Source of the DNA: Formicarius rufipectus
Taxonomy: Eukaryota > Chordata > Aves > Passeriformes > Formicariidae
DNA: 64,000 nt
Direction: 5' to 3'
Assembly (NCBI GenBank): GCA_013399695.1
Contig: VXAU01001833.1
Coordinates: 124,001 to 188,000 of the forward strand
Both the position numbers and the translations under genes were made by a program. The notes beneath the pieces are model-generated. The model was not told the DNA's origin and searched no databases. It saw only the letters and a list, made by a program, of their open reading frames with translations. Positions 26,001-41,000 of the stretch are shown piece after piece. Numbering within the stretch: the first letter of the stretch is position 1; each line of letters starts with the position of its first letter.

Positions 26001-29000
26001 GTCTTTTATTCATGAATTACACAAACTGATGTGCACATACTGGATAGTGTAATATATAAATGCAGGCAGAGAATTCAGAGTGAAAAGTCATAGATACATT
26101 TCTCTGTGTTTTGAGTAAATGACATTACATGAATTAATTTTTCTCAGTATTCCACACTAATTAAAAGATATTTACTATTGAGATTTGTTTTTTTCTATTA
26201 GAAAACAGAATTATTCAAAGTTCCTTAAAACAGAAAATAGAGATTTGAATGGCTTACTACAAGGGAAATTAAGCCCATGCACTCAAAGGCATCCACTTGA
26301 ATATAGCCAAACTCAGCTGCCTTGCTGAGAAGTCCCATGGCACTGCTAAAACAGCACTGGGGAAGAAAAAACTGAATGTAGTTCTGATAGCTCAGTAGCC
26401 TGAAGGCTTTTTACAGACTGAAGGGAATTCAGTGGTCAGGAACCAAACTGATTTAGGAATAAATTGGGAAGAAATACAGAAGTCTGTGCAGAGGTGGCCA
26501 AATGCAATTACAATTTCTAAACAAACTCTGAATATGAAATTGCTTGATCATATAGAGTCATAGATATATGACTGCTGTTATGTTTTCATATCTTAGGGTA
26601 ACACCAAAAGAATTACTCCAATTGCTTGAGAGGCTCTTGAAAGAGCCATGATGAAAGTAAAATAGAAAAAATACACTCATAAGAGCAAAGAAAACAAATA
26701 TTGACTGTTGGTTTAATATTATTATGATGGTGCTGAAAATTTGGTTGCCTGTGTAATATCATGTTCAACATAGAAAAAGGTCAAAGAGAAGAAAAGATTT
26801 GTAGAAATAAACTTGATTAGACAGAATTACTGAGAGATGATTTAACAGGGCTAACAAGAAAGGGCATTAAATGTGACCCCTTCGAGGATACAGGGACTAC
26901 AGACATTTCAGCTACATAAGGAAGTGAGCTAGAGCACCATCTCTCACAACACAGCCATGGAAGAGTTACGCAGCTCTGAAGTCTCATGGTGGGAGGACCA
27001 GGGTAACAAAGGGCAGACAGGGGCATACTGCCTGACACCAGACCCGAAGAGAAAACCAGGCTTGGAGAAGCTGGCATGTCCACAGTTTCACCAATGTCCT
27101 GTGCCTGCCAGAGAGAGGAGGATAGGCGGGGGAAACAGGTTGTCACTTCAGATTCCTGGCTTCCTCCCTCCTTTCATGCACTGCAAAAAGGTGCATGGAA
27201 GACTACAAACACATCCCCAGTAGGGAGGAATCTAATTTCTCTCTGAAAATAAATGTGGGTTAAATTCAGTGGTGAAAGAGGAGGTATAGAATATAAGTGA
27301 CAAAACTGTATTATTTCTCAGGGAAAAAAAGAAAAAAGAAAAGGTGATTCTGAGCCAGGGTAATTTCCCCTTTGTCTAAAATTTCAAATGCTTTTAGATA
27401 TAGGTTTATTTGCCTGACAGCCATTTCTTCATAGTTAACTTCGTAAGGTAAAAACAGTGTGAATGTATTATAGATGCAAGAATGAATAGGCCTTTTGGAA
27501 AAAGGAGGAATTAGAATCATTAAAATTGTTATGAGGCTGAAAAGTATGGCATTGTTATCTTAAATGAACAGTCCTTCAATATACAGATGATTCTGTTTCC
27601 ACAGCTTGCTAAATTACTTGCTCATTATCTGGCATGGTTGAAGCTGTCAGGAAGAACCATCTAATGCCATGAACCCTAAAGGACAGGGCAGGTTTTCCAG
27701 ATTGCTGTTACTCCTTGCTTACATAAATCCAGAGTGGTGTGAGCTTTGTGGAGGTGGCTTATCAGTAACCAGTTCCCAAATACAGAGCAAGGTGAACCAC
27801 CCCATACCTGAATCCCCTCCAAGGTCTCCAGGTTTGGTCACTGGAAGCCTGGTGCCCAGAAGACATGGACCCACAGTCTCACCCCACCATCTATTTGCCA
27901 GGAAAGGAGGTGAACAGACTTTCCTCTCCACCTCTCCTGGGCTTTAAACAATGTGGAATCCCTAAATGTGTAGGCTGGGTTACTCCTCTCTTAACATTAA
28001 TCTTCTAAAAATGTGTGGTTGGTCCAACTCCCTCAATAGTGGTGAAGGTACCTGCAGATGACATTGTATCTCTGGGACTTGAGCACCCATTTTAGACTTA
28101 GAGAAGTTGTCTTCTGCAAATCTTGCTCTGTTTATTAGCTATAAAAAGTGTATAGTCTAACTTAGATTAAATATTTACACTTTGGGTGATTAACATGAAG
28201 TGACATTGTCATCTAATTGTAAACTACAGCTTCTCCTTCCATTCCCTACAAAAAGAGTATACTGTGTCCTACCACAATTTAAAGTACACTGTAATGAGAT
28301 AAATGTTTGCTGTTGTTCCCTTTAGCTACTGCTGTTCAATTTTTAAAGTAATTTTTAATATCAGGATATTAATGTTTCTGAACATACTAGTACTTACTTC
28401 TTTGCCTTTTTTGAAACTTATATGCCACTTTTCTAATCCTGCCAGACTCACTTAGTTTTTTTTATTTCACCGTGGATAGTTTTGCAGCATTATGTGTGGT
28501 AAGAAATTCTGCACTAAGTTCAGGATGATCCTGCGGCAGTGTAAAAGCTATGAGATATTGAGCAGATGAAGGATTAAAGCCAAATGATGAATTTCTCCTT
28601 TGGGATAGAGTGCCACAGAGCACTATTTTTCTGGAAAATGGTCATACTTTGATTTGAATGGTGCTACTTGAATTAAGTTGTTCCTCAAATAAGACCAAAT
28701 TTTCACTGTTTCCTCCTGGCCTCAAATACCATCAAAAATAATTTTCTAGTTATTATGCAATATGTAATGCAAAGAAAAAAAACAAGTGTGGATCCTTCAG
28801 TTTGATTTTACGTTTCCTTACATGGAAACAAAACCAATTCCTATTTTTACTAGCATACTCAGAAGGACAATTTACAGCTTCCTAATCTATGGTACTAAAT
28901 AGAACACATGATCTCCAGGCTCCTCAGATCTTCCTCCAGAAGCCACACCACACACAACACCCCTTGTACTGCTTCTGGCAGGTGGGAGTTCTTCAAACTG

Positions 29001-32000
29001 CCTCCAAAATTTCCTGGTCAGAGGGCAACACTACATGCTGTGGAAGTGCTAGGACCAGAAATTAGATTTTTGTTTTTTCTACACAGCAGCCAAACCAAAA
29101 TCTTCCATAGCCTTTGTAAAATGGTGGTCTGTTAAGATGTATGCTTTGGAATGGAAGTCACTTTTTCATGTCCTTCTGCATCAGCACCAAGATACTCCGT
29201 AATAGGTTTCAGAAACCTGTTCAGATAAAATCTTTGCCAAAGCCACTCTTCTCTCACAGATATTGGTGTAGTTTGACACATTCCCTGCAACTAATGGGGC
29301 TTATTGACAAGGGGAAATCAGCACGCAAAAAGCTGATGAGGATATTTCTTGCTAAGTGCCCCCTGTGATTCAGTTGCTGTGTGGATGATGAGCGCACTAT
29401 TGCTGGACGGTGCTGCCCTATCTCCACAGAAAAGTCACTTCTCCCAGTGCTCACCCAGAAGATGAGATCCCTCTGGGTGGGTCTAAATGCTGACACCTGA
29501 ACAGCCAAGAGGCCCTCTCTTCAGTAAGTGGATGCCAGGGCTAGACTCCTAGCAAAGCCTTCCGCAGTAGCTAGATCACTACAGCAGCACAGATGGGGAG
29601 ATGCTAGAGGCAAGGAGAGCCTCTTCTATGTGCTTTTGGGTTTCTAACTGAGTGAAGAGATTCCTTACTGTCAGATCAGACTTAATCATCTCCCAGTTCT
29701 TACTCTGCATTTTCTTTCCAAAAATCTTTCTAAATTCTTTCCAAAGGAATTGTGTTGCCATTTCCTGAGCACCTGGCAAGATAATCTTTCCTAGAGGGCT
29801 CCTAGAGGAGTGGGAAAGTAAAAAAGCTGATGTGGACTACATGAGCACATTCTTGCTGGGATGGAGAACAGAGAAGATGAAAAAACTTCTATGTCTTTCC
29901 AATTATGCCCAGACTTTTTTTATATTCTCTGAACTGTGGATTGAGCCCATACAGCCCCTAATTAATTATCAAGTCTGCAGAAATGCTGCAAGTCTCTTTA
30001 GGCTATTTTCCTCCTATCAGTTAAAAAGGCTGTTCTGTAACCTGAACCCACCTAATTCTCTACAGCTAAACTTTTCCCCTCTACACCCTTTTTCTCCTCA
30101 TGGTAGGATGACTGTTAGGTGTAATCCCTGCTCCATATTATTTACAGCTGCTGTTAGATACTGTTTAAGATACTGCTGGTTGGGCAGGTCAAAATCACAA
30201 CAGGGAATGGGTTAAAATTCAACTGGCCTTGCCTTAGAGGCAAACAGACCAACAAAAATGTTCTAAAAAGTTATCTCTCTCTTTCAGCCACTTTCTCCAT
30301 GCTGAAAAAGTGATGTGGTCCTCTGAACAACTACAGTAGTCTAAAGCTGATATTCTGGGACATAGGAGGAGGCCTTCATTTTAGATTTTTCATTGTGTTT
30401 GAAATGAGAGACTGAAAAAGGTTTTTACAACTGGCATCCATCACTTTCCCTGCTATGAGTCAAGGTCTCTTGCATCAAGTGAAGTCCAGAGCAGCTGCCT
30501 TGAATGACATCACTGCTCCTGCCCCAGTACACAAGAAGGAAGACTGATGATGCCCTGATAAATACAGAGGACTGAATTAAAACCTGAGCACAAGTGGATC
30601 TCAGTGAAATTAAAACTGTGCAAGACCGACACAAGTAATGGCAGAGTGCTTCACCATCACTGGTGGAACAGACACAAACAGAGTGAGAGGTAAGTCACAG
30701 CTTGGGGAAGATCTGCTTAGGGGAACATGCACAGTTGGAATAATCACATAACCTATTTTAGGCTCCAAATGTAGGTTGCATATGTCAGGAGGCTTTATGG
30801 TCAGCGCACAGAAGTAGGTGAATCCCTCCCAAACATAATTTAGAACATCTAAATTAAGGAATATTTAGGTTCCTAATTTGGATGCTTTGAGTATCTTCTC
30901 AAAGATACTTCTCTTCACTGGTTGTGCACAGAGCAAGGCTCCCAAACTAGGAACAAGATGCACTCTTAAATTAGGGAGGCAATTACTTAAGAGCTGCAAA
31001 TTACTCCTCTCTTCCCTTTCTCCCAGTGGCAGCTGAACTTATCATGGCATTAGACTGAGGCCAAATTCTGATTATAGTAGTATTGGTGGCAACTCTGACA
31101 CAACTTCATTCATTTAAAATGGAAGCTCTAGATTGGTAGTACTGAAAATAAAGTCCTGTCTGCGATGCTGAAATTCTTGGCTAAGAATTGCTGATATTGA
31201 AATCTTTGCATCTGACTGAAAATTTCAAGATCAAAATTTCCAAGTTTCTAAATACATACAGTACCTTTAAGCTTTCTATCTTAACCTTAACCTTACTATC
31301 ATGCCATATGTGCAGAGCACGGAGAAATGATAGTACAGATCTGCTGCTCCAGTCGGAGCCTTACAAATCTATAGGCTGTGATGGGATTTATCTGAAAATC
31401 CTCAAAGAGCTAGTTGATGTCATTGTAAATCCTCTCTTGGTGGTTTTTGAGTGGTCTTGGGAATCTGGGAAAGTCCCAGCTAACTGGAAGCTGGTGAACA
31501 ATGTCCCAATTTTCAAGAAGGGCAAGAAGGACAACTCTGGAAACCACAGGCCTGTCAGTCTCACTTCAGTGACCAGTAAAACCATGGAAAATATTCTTCT
31601 GGGAGATACTGAGAAACACTTGGAGAACAATACAGTCATTAGCCATAGCCAGCATGGCTTCATGAGGGTGAAGTCCTGCTTATCAAACCTGATTTCCTTC
31701 CAGGACAGGGTAACCCACCTGATTGGTCAAGGGGAGCCAGGAGATGTCATCTTTTCAGACAAAGATGTCATCTCATCAGTAAAGGTTCTGATACTGTCTC
31801 TCACAGTATCCTTCTGGACCCAGCACACATCTGGGTATCTGTGTTATGTGATGGGTGAGCAACTGGCTCACAGGTAGGGCACAAAGAGTTACAGTGAATG
31901 GGGCAACATCAGGAGGGTGTCCAGTCACTAGTGGATTCTGCAGGGCTCCATCCTCAGCCCAGTTCTCCTCCACATCTTCATTAATGACCTGGATGCAGGA

Positions 32001-35000
32001 CTGGAAGGAATACTAAGAAAGTTTGCCAACAACACTAAGTTGGGAGGAGCTGTCACCTCCCTTGAGGGAAGAGAGGTCCTGCAGAGAGACCTCAACAAAT
32101 CAGAGAGATGGGTCATCACCAACTGCATGAAGATTAATAAGGGAAAGTGCTGGATTCTGCATGAGAGACAGGGCAATCCTGGTTATGTAAACAGATTAAG
32201 GAAAGAGAGACTGGAGACCAGTGTTGTTGGAAAGGCACTTGGGAGTCCTGGTGGATGGCAAATAGAGTATGACTCAGCAGTGCCCTGGCGGTCAGGAGAG
32301 CCAACTGTGTCCTGGGGGCATCAGGCAAAGCATCACCAGCCAGGACAGGGAGGGGATTGTCCTGCTCTGCTCTGCACTGGGGTGGCCTCACTGTCAATAT
32401 TGTAGCAGTTTGGGGCACCACAATATCAAAAAGTCATTAAGCTCTAAGTGTGCAAAGGAGGGCCACGAGCATGGTGAAGACTCTGGAAGTGAAGCCTTAC
32501 GAGGAGTGGCTGAGGTCCCTTGATCTGCTCAGCCTGGAGGAGACTGAGGGGACACCTCACTGCAACCTTCAACATCCACACAAGGGGAAGTGGAGGGGCA
32601 GGTACAGATCTCTTCACTCTCATGACCGATGACAGGACTCAAGAAAATGGCATGAAGCTGAGTCAGGGCAGGTTTAGGGTGGATATCAAGAAAAGGTTTT
32701 ACACCCAGAGGGTGGTTGAGCACTGCAACAGGCTCCCCAGGGAAGTAGTCACAGTACCAGGCCTGTCTGAGTTGAAGAAGCATTTGGACAACACTCTCAG
32801 GCACATGGTGGGATTTTTGGGGTGTCCGGTGCAGGGCCACGAGCCAGACTTCATGATCCTGATGGGTCCCTTCCAACTCAGCATATTCTATGATTCTATA
32901 GTCTGCTTATTCCATGGCCATTGTCTTACAAGAGCATCCAACTGTGGCAAAGAGAAACCGTAATTGGGCTGAGGACTATAAAAGTAAGTAGAAAATCAGC
33001 ATGATGTGATAAGTAAGACAGATGTCATTTGTATATCTTAATATCTGTTCAGGTCCTTACTGTCTTAAAAAGGATTGTACTTCCAGGCCTCTGCAATTCA
33101 TGTAACAGCTTTTGCTGTTTTGAGGGTTGAACCACGATCCCATACCCTCTGGAAAAATTAAAGGTTCAAGGGTCCTGTCTTCACGTAGTGTAGTTTCTTA
33201 ACTTCTCTGGAAGATGTGTCGTTACATACTTTATAAAAACATTGATTGAGGAAGGGAAAAAAACTGCAATTTCAAGCTACTTTTAAAATGTAATGGATTT
33301 CAGATGCTGTCCTATGGATCTTCTAGTATATTTGATTTTTGAACGCTTAATTTTCTACAGGAACTTCTTCTTCCCTGGCATGAAAACACAATTATTAAAG
33401 CTCACTTCATTATTTTGAGACTGATAGCACAATTTGGGTCATTCTTTAACATTTCATCACTATGAATGCAATGAAATTCTCTAATGATTAATATGATTAG
33501 TTACTTTAAATAATCATCCCGAACCCTATTTGCAAGAGTTATTAGGCTTGTAACTTCCATATGAATAATGTACCTCTAGCTGCACAGTCATCTTTGGAAA
33601 GTTGCTACCCATTTGTAGACTATCCTTCTCTTTAACTGATATGGGACAATTATTCTGCACTGTGGAGCCCACAGTTGTATACTGCATCCCATCCCATCTA
33701 TTGCTATTAAAGGGATCCTCAGAGAGATTTCCTCCTGGACAGTTCTAACCAGTTTTTAGGATACTTCACTCTTCACACATGCAAAAGATGAAACACATTC
33801 TATGGTGAGTCAAAAAACTGGCTGAGCATCAGCCACAAATGAGTCCTCACTGAGCCCACACAGCTGGAGAGAAATTTAGAAGGAGACCACAGAGCTTGAA
33901 TACAGCTCACAGCCCCTCCTGGGGACACCCCTTCCTCTTCCCATTCCTTCTGCACCTGCATTCTCCACTCTAAGCTGCCAAGACTTTTATGTAGAGCCAA
34001 AATACCCACCCCCACCCCAAATGAAACTTCTGTATGGTAGTTCAAAGAGCAAAGTACTCTTTCCTACGAGGACCACTCTGGTTCCTCCTGTGCCCAACTC
34101 CCCTCACCTCTGGCACTGCCAGATTGTGGTGGTGCCTGTGATGAAGCCCCGTGTGCTGAAGCTTTTGCTCATAGGCAGAAATCCACAGCAAAGCCTCGTT
34201 GCCCACCAAATTCCACAGCTGCTCTGTTGTACACACACAGAGCATCACCAGACTACTGTCTTCACGTATGTTATCACCCTCCCATTAAATAACAGGAGTG
34301 CTTTCAGCTGGAAATATTTTGACTCAAAGGGATTTTCTATTCCCCAGAGTGACCCAAACAGAAGATACTTCTGGCTGAAAGTGCTGAAGCCCAATAAGGA
34401 GATCTCATAATTTGATGTGGTCCTTGTCACTTTCATCAACATTTATAAGGACATAAGGGAGAGCAAAAAAAAATGACAGTGGTTTGTAGAGCCTGCTCTC
34501 CCCAGATTTCAGACATGGATAAGTGCACAGATCATCCCTCTATATATCAAAAAGCCAGTCCCTTCCCACTTTTTTATTTCAAGTGAAGGAATAACAGAAA
34601 TGAAGACAGTTGGCTACAAATTCCTATTCAGTTATTTTGTTCATCATAAATTCATACAAGCAGATGTAACACATAGAAAAAAACAGAAACACATACATGT
34701 TCTGAGGTGAAGGCAACCAGTCTGGGAATAGCTGCCATTCCTTTTTCTTTAACTTCTGGGAACATCTTGAAACGTGCAATCAACATAGCATACATGTTAG
34801 ATATGGCACCACCTGGAGTCCACAGTAATACACTGTTACTTTTTCTATGCATTGTAATATAATTTCAGAACAAACTGCAAGTCTTGCTACAGTTTTTCTA
34901 ACTCTAATGCTAATTTTTCTGCCTTATGGCAGAACCATGGATTGTTCTTCCTGATGCTACTCACAGCTGGGCTATGTAGTAACAGGATCTTCTACACCCG

Positions 35001-38000
35001 AATAACAAAAAAGTATNTCATTATTCCTACTATCTCTTTAGTCCCCAGTCTTAGCTTTCCGTACACCATCAACACATAATCCCCCCTTTATTCCACCTCC
35101 CAAGCAGATGCCACCACAAGGTAACTTCCTAAAGGATTTCCACATGCAACCTCATCTGTGCCCTCCCCTCCAAAATCAGGGTGGTGTTTCATGCCCTAGC
35201 TTAGAGCAAAGCCACCCAGTCCCACCTGGGTCCCAACACAGACTATCTTCTGGATAACTGGAGTTGGGGGGAAGGAAGAGAAAGGAAAAAGGGTCATTCT
35301 AACAAGTATTTCTTTTATTTGTCCTTTCATGGGAGCAAGGGGAAGAGGTTAAATGTCCCTAACATTTCTCTTAAAATCACTAGCGTACATTGACTTAAAA
35401 ATACCCATTTCAAGAAGGATATTTTACACACTTCAAAATGACAGCTCTGCAGGGGTCTGTTCCCATATTTCAATTGTCAATGGATAAAATAAAAATGAGC
35501 ACTTGGGTTTTCCATTTTGAGATTTTTACAAACTGAGTCTCCATGTCTACAGTGGAACAGTGTTTGGTTTTACATTAATGATGCATGAGCACTATGGGAA
35601 TATAATGGAGTACCTGAGTCACAGGCTGAGTACTTTTATATATGTATGCACATAAGCACACATACATACACACACACAGACATGTATACATGAAATCCAT
35701 CAGGTTTATCCTGTATATATATATATGTATACACAGAGATCAAATATATATTGATGTTTATGCACATATATTTATACAAAGCAAAAGTTTTAAATGAACA
35801 GATTAAGATGCTGCCGAGGCAGAGTTCAACTAATGCAACATCCATCCATCTAAAAATGGAGTGAAGAGCACAAAATGTGTACCTCCAGAAGACAGTTCAG
35901 CTCATCCTCTGGTAGCTATATGCAAAAGGTGGGATGACTTGCCCTGCAGACACATCCAACTCTCTCCCTTAAATATGTGGGAGCTGCTCTAATTAGCTCA
36001 TGGTAGACACCCAAGAAGTGGACAGCCAAATCAAGAAAAGCTAAAATCCATCCTTTAAGCAGATGAAGGAAGCACTGCTGGGTATCTGTGCTGGAGAATT
36101 TAACATTGTTTTGACTTTCATAACATTTGTTTTCATCTCAGTGGAGATACATATACAGTTCCACGGCTCACAGAAATTGTGCCCTTCATTTCTAATCAGC
36201 GTCCTAGCTCTGCTCTTGAACCGAGGCTGCCCCTGCTCTAGGCTTTCCCTGACCTCACTGGCCCTCCTGTGAATCCAAGGCAAAATGCCATTGCTGGCAT
36301 AGGGGTCAGTACAGTTTGGGGGGTTTCTTCCCCTTTCAACTATCTTGAGAGAGATGGATGTATTTCTACATCTCTTTTTAGAAATGACAAAACAAGAAAT
36401 TGAGAGATTAAGAGGAAATGCTCAGGTACCTGTCTCTTAAAAATGCAGATGTCATGTAACAGCTGTTGGTGATGATTTAGATGACTGAACTAAGGTGTCC
36501 AAGTCAAAGTAATTTGACCTATCATGTCCAAAGTCATTGTCTCAGTGCCAAAAGAAATAAAATGAAATGTTAAGTTTCTTCACTACCAGCCTTTTCTATT
36601 ATTATTTATTCTCTAGTCATTTAACCTTAAGCCTATTAATAAGACTTCATTCTGCCTTCAATTTTGTAGTGTTTACATCCACAGTTAATTGCAGCCAACA
36701 AACCACACCTACAGGATTTGGAGAACATATTCAGGCCTTTACGCTTTGCATGTATTGATACTGTTTATTTCATTCTGGGGAATACAGAAAGAAAGAACCT
36801 TCTCTTTGCAACAGTAAGATCTTCAGCTGAAGCCATGACAGCTGAAGCAAGAAGACACCAGAGATGATTTTGAGCACTGCCTAAAAAAGCAGAACCTGCA
36901 CACTGCCTTAAGAGAGTGAATCAGAGAGATGGACTCTGCACAAAACTAGAACTTGCAGAGGAAGAAGGGATGGGAGGGGGCAGCCCTGCAAAGGGCCAGT
37001 GCAGGTACATGTCTGCCAGAGAGCCCGACCCCACACAGGTTTCAGCTTGAGGTAGTGAGCTCTGGCACCTCACACTCCAGCAACACCCCAGCCCCCAGGT
37101 CAGGCAGGGACCTCTCGCAGTCCCAGCTGGGCTAGCGTACACCCTTCCTGAGTCACCCTATCTCTAGCTGAACTTGCCAGACTCAGCCAGATCTGGCACA
37201 TGCACTGAGCCTTTCACTCCCACCTGCTGCCATGCCCGGCCTGTGGCCATCAGGGCTGACTGGGCGGCCTTGGTATTGCTCTTCTCTCCCCTCTCAGGTC
37301 TCTGACCAGCCCAGTGGGGTTATTGCAGCTCAAGCCTCCAAGGTGAGGAACTAAGACCAGCCGTCCTGAGTCAGGTCAGGGACTGTTCAGTAACCAGTCA
37401 CTGTTCAGATTCCGAAAGCTTTGACTCAGGTCCTAGGCTCATGATGCACACTTAGATGCTTGATGTGACAGAGCCCAAGGTTTTCAGGGGGACCTCTAAG
37501 CATTACAGTAAAAGCTGTCAGAGCTTTTTCTCTCAGCACCTTTTCAATAAGAACTCATCAAAAAAACAAAGTAAATTCTTCTCATCTGCAGAAAGGGCCA
37601 GAAGAAAAATCCTACTCCCATTTTCCACAGGTGCACTCAGATGTGAGAAGCTGAAAGATGAACCTTGTCTGACCTTCATGCCCTCAGAGAGCTGAATGTC
37701 CTACACTGTTATCACTGAGGTCTTTGCTCAATAGTGCACTCCTTCCCTCTCCATTAGGTCAATGAACTTTCTTTTCAGAAACGCTCCTTCCCCAACAGCT
37801 ATCAGTCTGTTCTCTTTTAACAAACTAAGATGTTATGTCCCATGTAAATTCTTTTAATATTTTTCAACTTTGTGAGATGGACAGGCCAAAGCTTTAGCAA
37901 TGAAATTTCAGAGCAAGAGAGGAAGTGATGAAGAGTATAAACCAGATGACTAAATGGAATGACTAAAAAAACAAAAAAGTCTTAATGTAGTGTTTGTCTG

Positions 38001-41000
38001 AGTCAATGATATCTCTACACTAATTTTTTTCCCTTGTCGACTTGTCCTGAAAGAACCAGGTTTCTAAACCCTTAAGCATGCAGATTAACTAACCACCCAA
38101 ATACCCCACTGAGCAAAAAAGGCCAGCTCCCTGTGGAAAGCTAACAGAATACTCTTCTGTCAGCAGGGTCTTACTGGCTCCACTAAAATTATTGGAAGGG
38201 ATGCTATGTCTTTCCCCATCTCCTTTAATTTCCCCTGCAGTGACAGAGAGCTTTGCTGTGTTCCTTCCCTCCATTATTAATACAATAGTCCTTCTATTTC
38301 ATGTAAGCCACAAAAAGTGGTGACAAAGTGAAATTGCAAGGCAAATGTCTCTTCTGATTGTGTTTCCCACGTGCCATTACAGCTGCTCATCATGCAGTGC
38401 AATTCGCTCAGACAGATCCTCATAATCACATTCCTGAAATTCATAAACATGCAGTACTTTATCTCAAAGAGACCACTGGTGGTTACTAGCAAGTGTCCTC
38501 TCAAACATGCGTATTTAATTATATTTACTCGTTAGCTACAGGGGATGTCATATACCATAGGTCAAATAAAGAAAGCTTGAAATGTCATGTACCAGGTGAA
38601 AATATCCCATCGCCACAGCCCCCTGGCCAGCCAACCATCTCTCTCATTTTCCTTAGTGTGACATATTCCAAAAGTACAAACACTGGAGCAATTTCATAGG
38701 TGAACCTGAAATGTAGTAATGTCCATATTTAATGCTTTCATCTACAGCACTAAGACATCTTTTTGCAATGTTACATTACATTGTAGACACAATATACTCT
38801 ATCTTGCACTGCACAGAGTTCTGTTTGACAATACTTTCCACAGTCTTCCTTTTGATTTGACATCAAATGTCTAGAAGAAGAAACGCAGAGAGCTCTTGAG
38901 AATCCATTTCCACCCACTTCAGTAAAAAAAATCCTGTCCACCTCTTCCAGGCTCAAGGCTTTGCCCTGTATGCAAGAGATGCTGGGCAGAGCCAACCCTT
39001 TGCCTTGCATAAACCTGTGTGTATCTCTAGAAGCACACAGGTCAGCAGTACTATTCATATTGACAAAACAGTGCATGAAGCTAAGCAAATACACAAAAAT
39101 GTTTCCTAGTCTCCCAGTGAAAAAAACCCACACTTTAAATTGTGCATCTCTTTCTTACAGAAACCTGCTCTGAGTATGGATTGTACATAACCCGTCTACA
39201 TGAATGCAACTGCTCACTTAGCACACCTTTCATTTTACATATTTAAGCATGCAAAATGCTAATCTATATATCTTTTGTGTATTTTTTGGAGGTCAAAAAA
39301 TCAACATATTAGTATGATGAAATCTTATAGAAAACAGACTACAGGACAAAGTTGAAATTATTTGTGTAAATAACTGTAGTAACCATTTAAAAAGCAGATT
39401 AATTTTTCCCCAGCAATCCTAACATAAAATTTTTCTTTCATTCAGCCATAGCAACTAATGTTCTAGAGTATAACTGTAAAATTATATTAAATATTATTAT
39501 GGTGAAAAAAAAAAAGCTACTTACATATTAGTATTTGCTGCTGATGTCAGCCAATCTGCTGCCAATCCAACCATGTCCAATCCGGTTGAAAGTTGATTAA
39601 AATATCTAGGGTGCCCTGCACAAGATGGAAAATGTTATCAAAAGGCTGTTGACTCTGAAAGAAACTATTCAGTGATGAATATTGTATTTACCTCCAGATT
39701 TCTATAGAGAAGGAAGTATTTTCAAGGTATTAAACAAAACAAACAGCAATAAATATATTTCTTGAAAAAGGCAGGATGATTTCTCTTCTTTCTCATTCCA
39801 AAGTCAGTAAAATCAGAGTAATTACACTGAACACAGAATAATGAATTCCAACATTCCCTATTATCCTTTCAATATGCCTTGAAAATTAGCACATTGCTGC
39901 CTCACAAAAATAGCTGTTTGCTCCCACTAGTGTGTCACACGTTGTCACTGGATATGGTTTTGCCTGACTAGGTTTGAAAGGCATGCACAAGACACCATCT
40001 GAAGAGCTTGCCAGTACATATAACATCAGTGATGAATGGCTAATGATTGTAATAGACAGGGTGAGATGAGAAAATGGAGTATTTCAGTGATTGCTTTGCA
40101 CATGACTCAATGGCTGATGATTGTACAAAGATGGCAGTGAAGGTGGTGGTCCTTGTCACTTCTTCCCTGTCAGAGTGCAATTACAAATAGCCTGGCTACT
40201 TGCAATTGTTATTTTAAACAAAGCCCAAGAAAACCAGCACTGCTGCTCCAGTAGAATGATGCACAAAACTATATTCAATGAACTGATAGTCTATATACCT
40301 GCCTAATCTAACTGGCTCTGGATTTTTTTCTAAAATCTTGCTAGAGATTTTTCTTTAAGATGTGTCCAGAGCCATTGAACCCAGAAACCATTAAAACTGA
40401 ATTTTTACTGGTTGCTTCCCGCAAGCTCCTGATAAGTGGCATAATTACTGGTACAAATTATAGATGGTTCACAATTACTTAAATGCCATCCGACTCAAAG
40501 GAAGGCAGCCTCTGCTTGGAAAACACCTGTCCTGACCCTTAGATGACGAACTATTACTGCCATCAGAGAAAACAAAAGATAGAGCAAGATGATTGAGGAA
40601 ATGCAGAACCAGCACTGAGAGAAAACTTATCTTCAGTCTCCTGTGGCCTCTTATCAGGCACGGACACATGGCTGGCAGAACAGCATGGGGAATTGCTCCC
40701 CAGCTCCCACCCTGCAGCACACAAAGGCAGAGTAAGCAGGCTGAGCTGAGCGGGCAGATCAGAGCTGAGGATATGGGGCAGGGGACACACATATGCAAAT
40801 TCCACCTCCCTGTGCCCTTAACCTAAGACCATCCCCGTGCCCCAGTCATCCAGCCTCATCATGTTTTGCACTGAGCCCTCCCCACCAGAGATAGGAACTG
40901 CCACATGACCCTGGCCCCAGCCCAAGGACAGGCTGTCAAAGTCCCTGAGGCAGTGAGGAATGATGCTGAGATCCAGCAGAATAAATAGGAACTGGACCCT

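Noticed and set aside
31188..31877. A 229-codon frame as a host gene
   Set aside because: It is CR1 reverse-transcriptase sequence, truncated and degraded downstream.
37381..37408. Direct repeat ACTGTTCAG twice
   Set aside because: Nine bases, two copies only; expected by chance in 64 kb.
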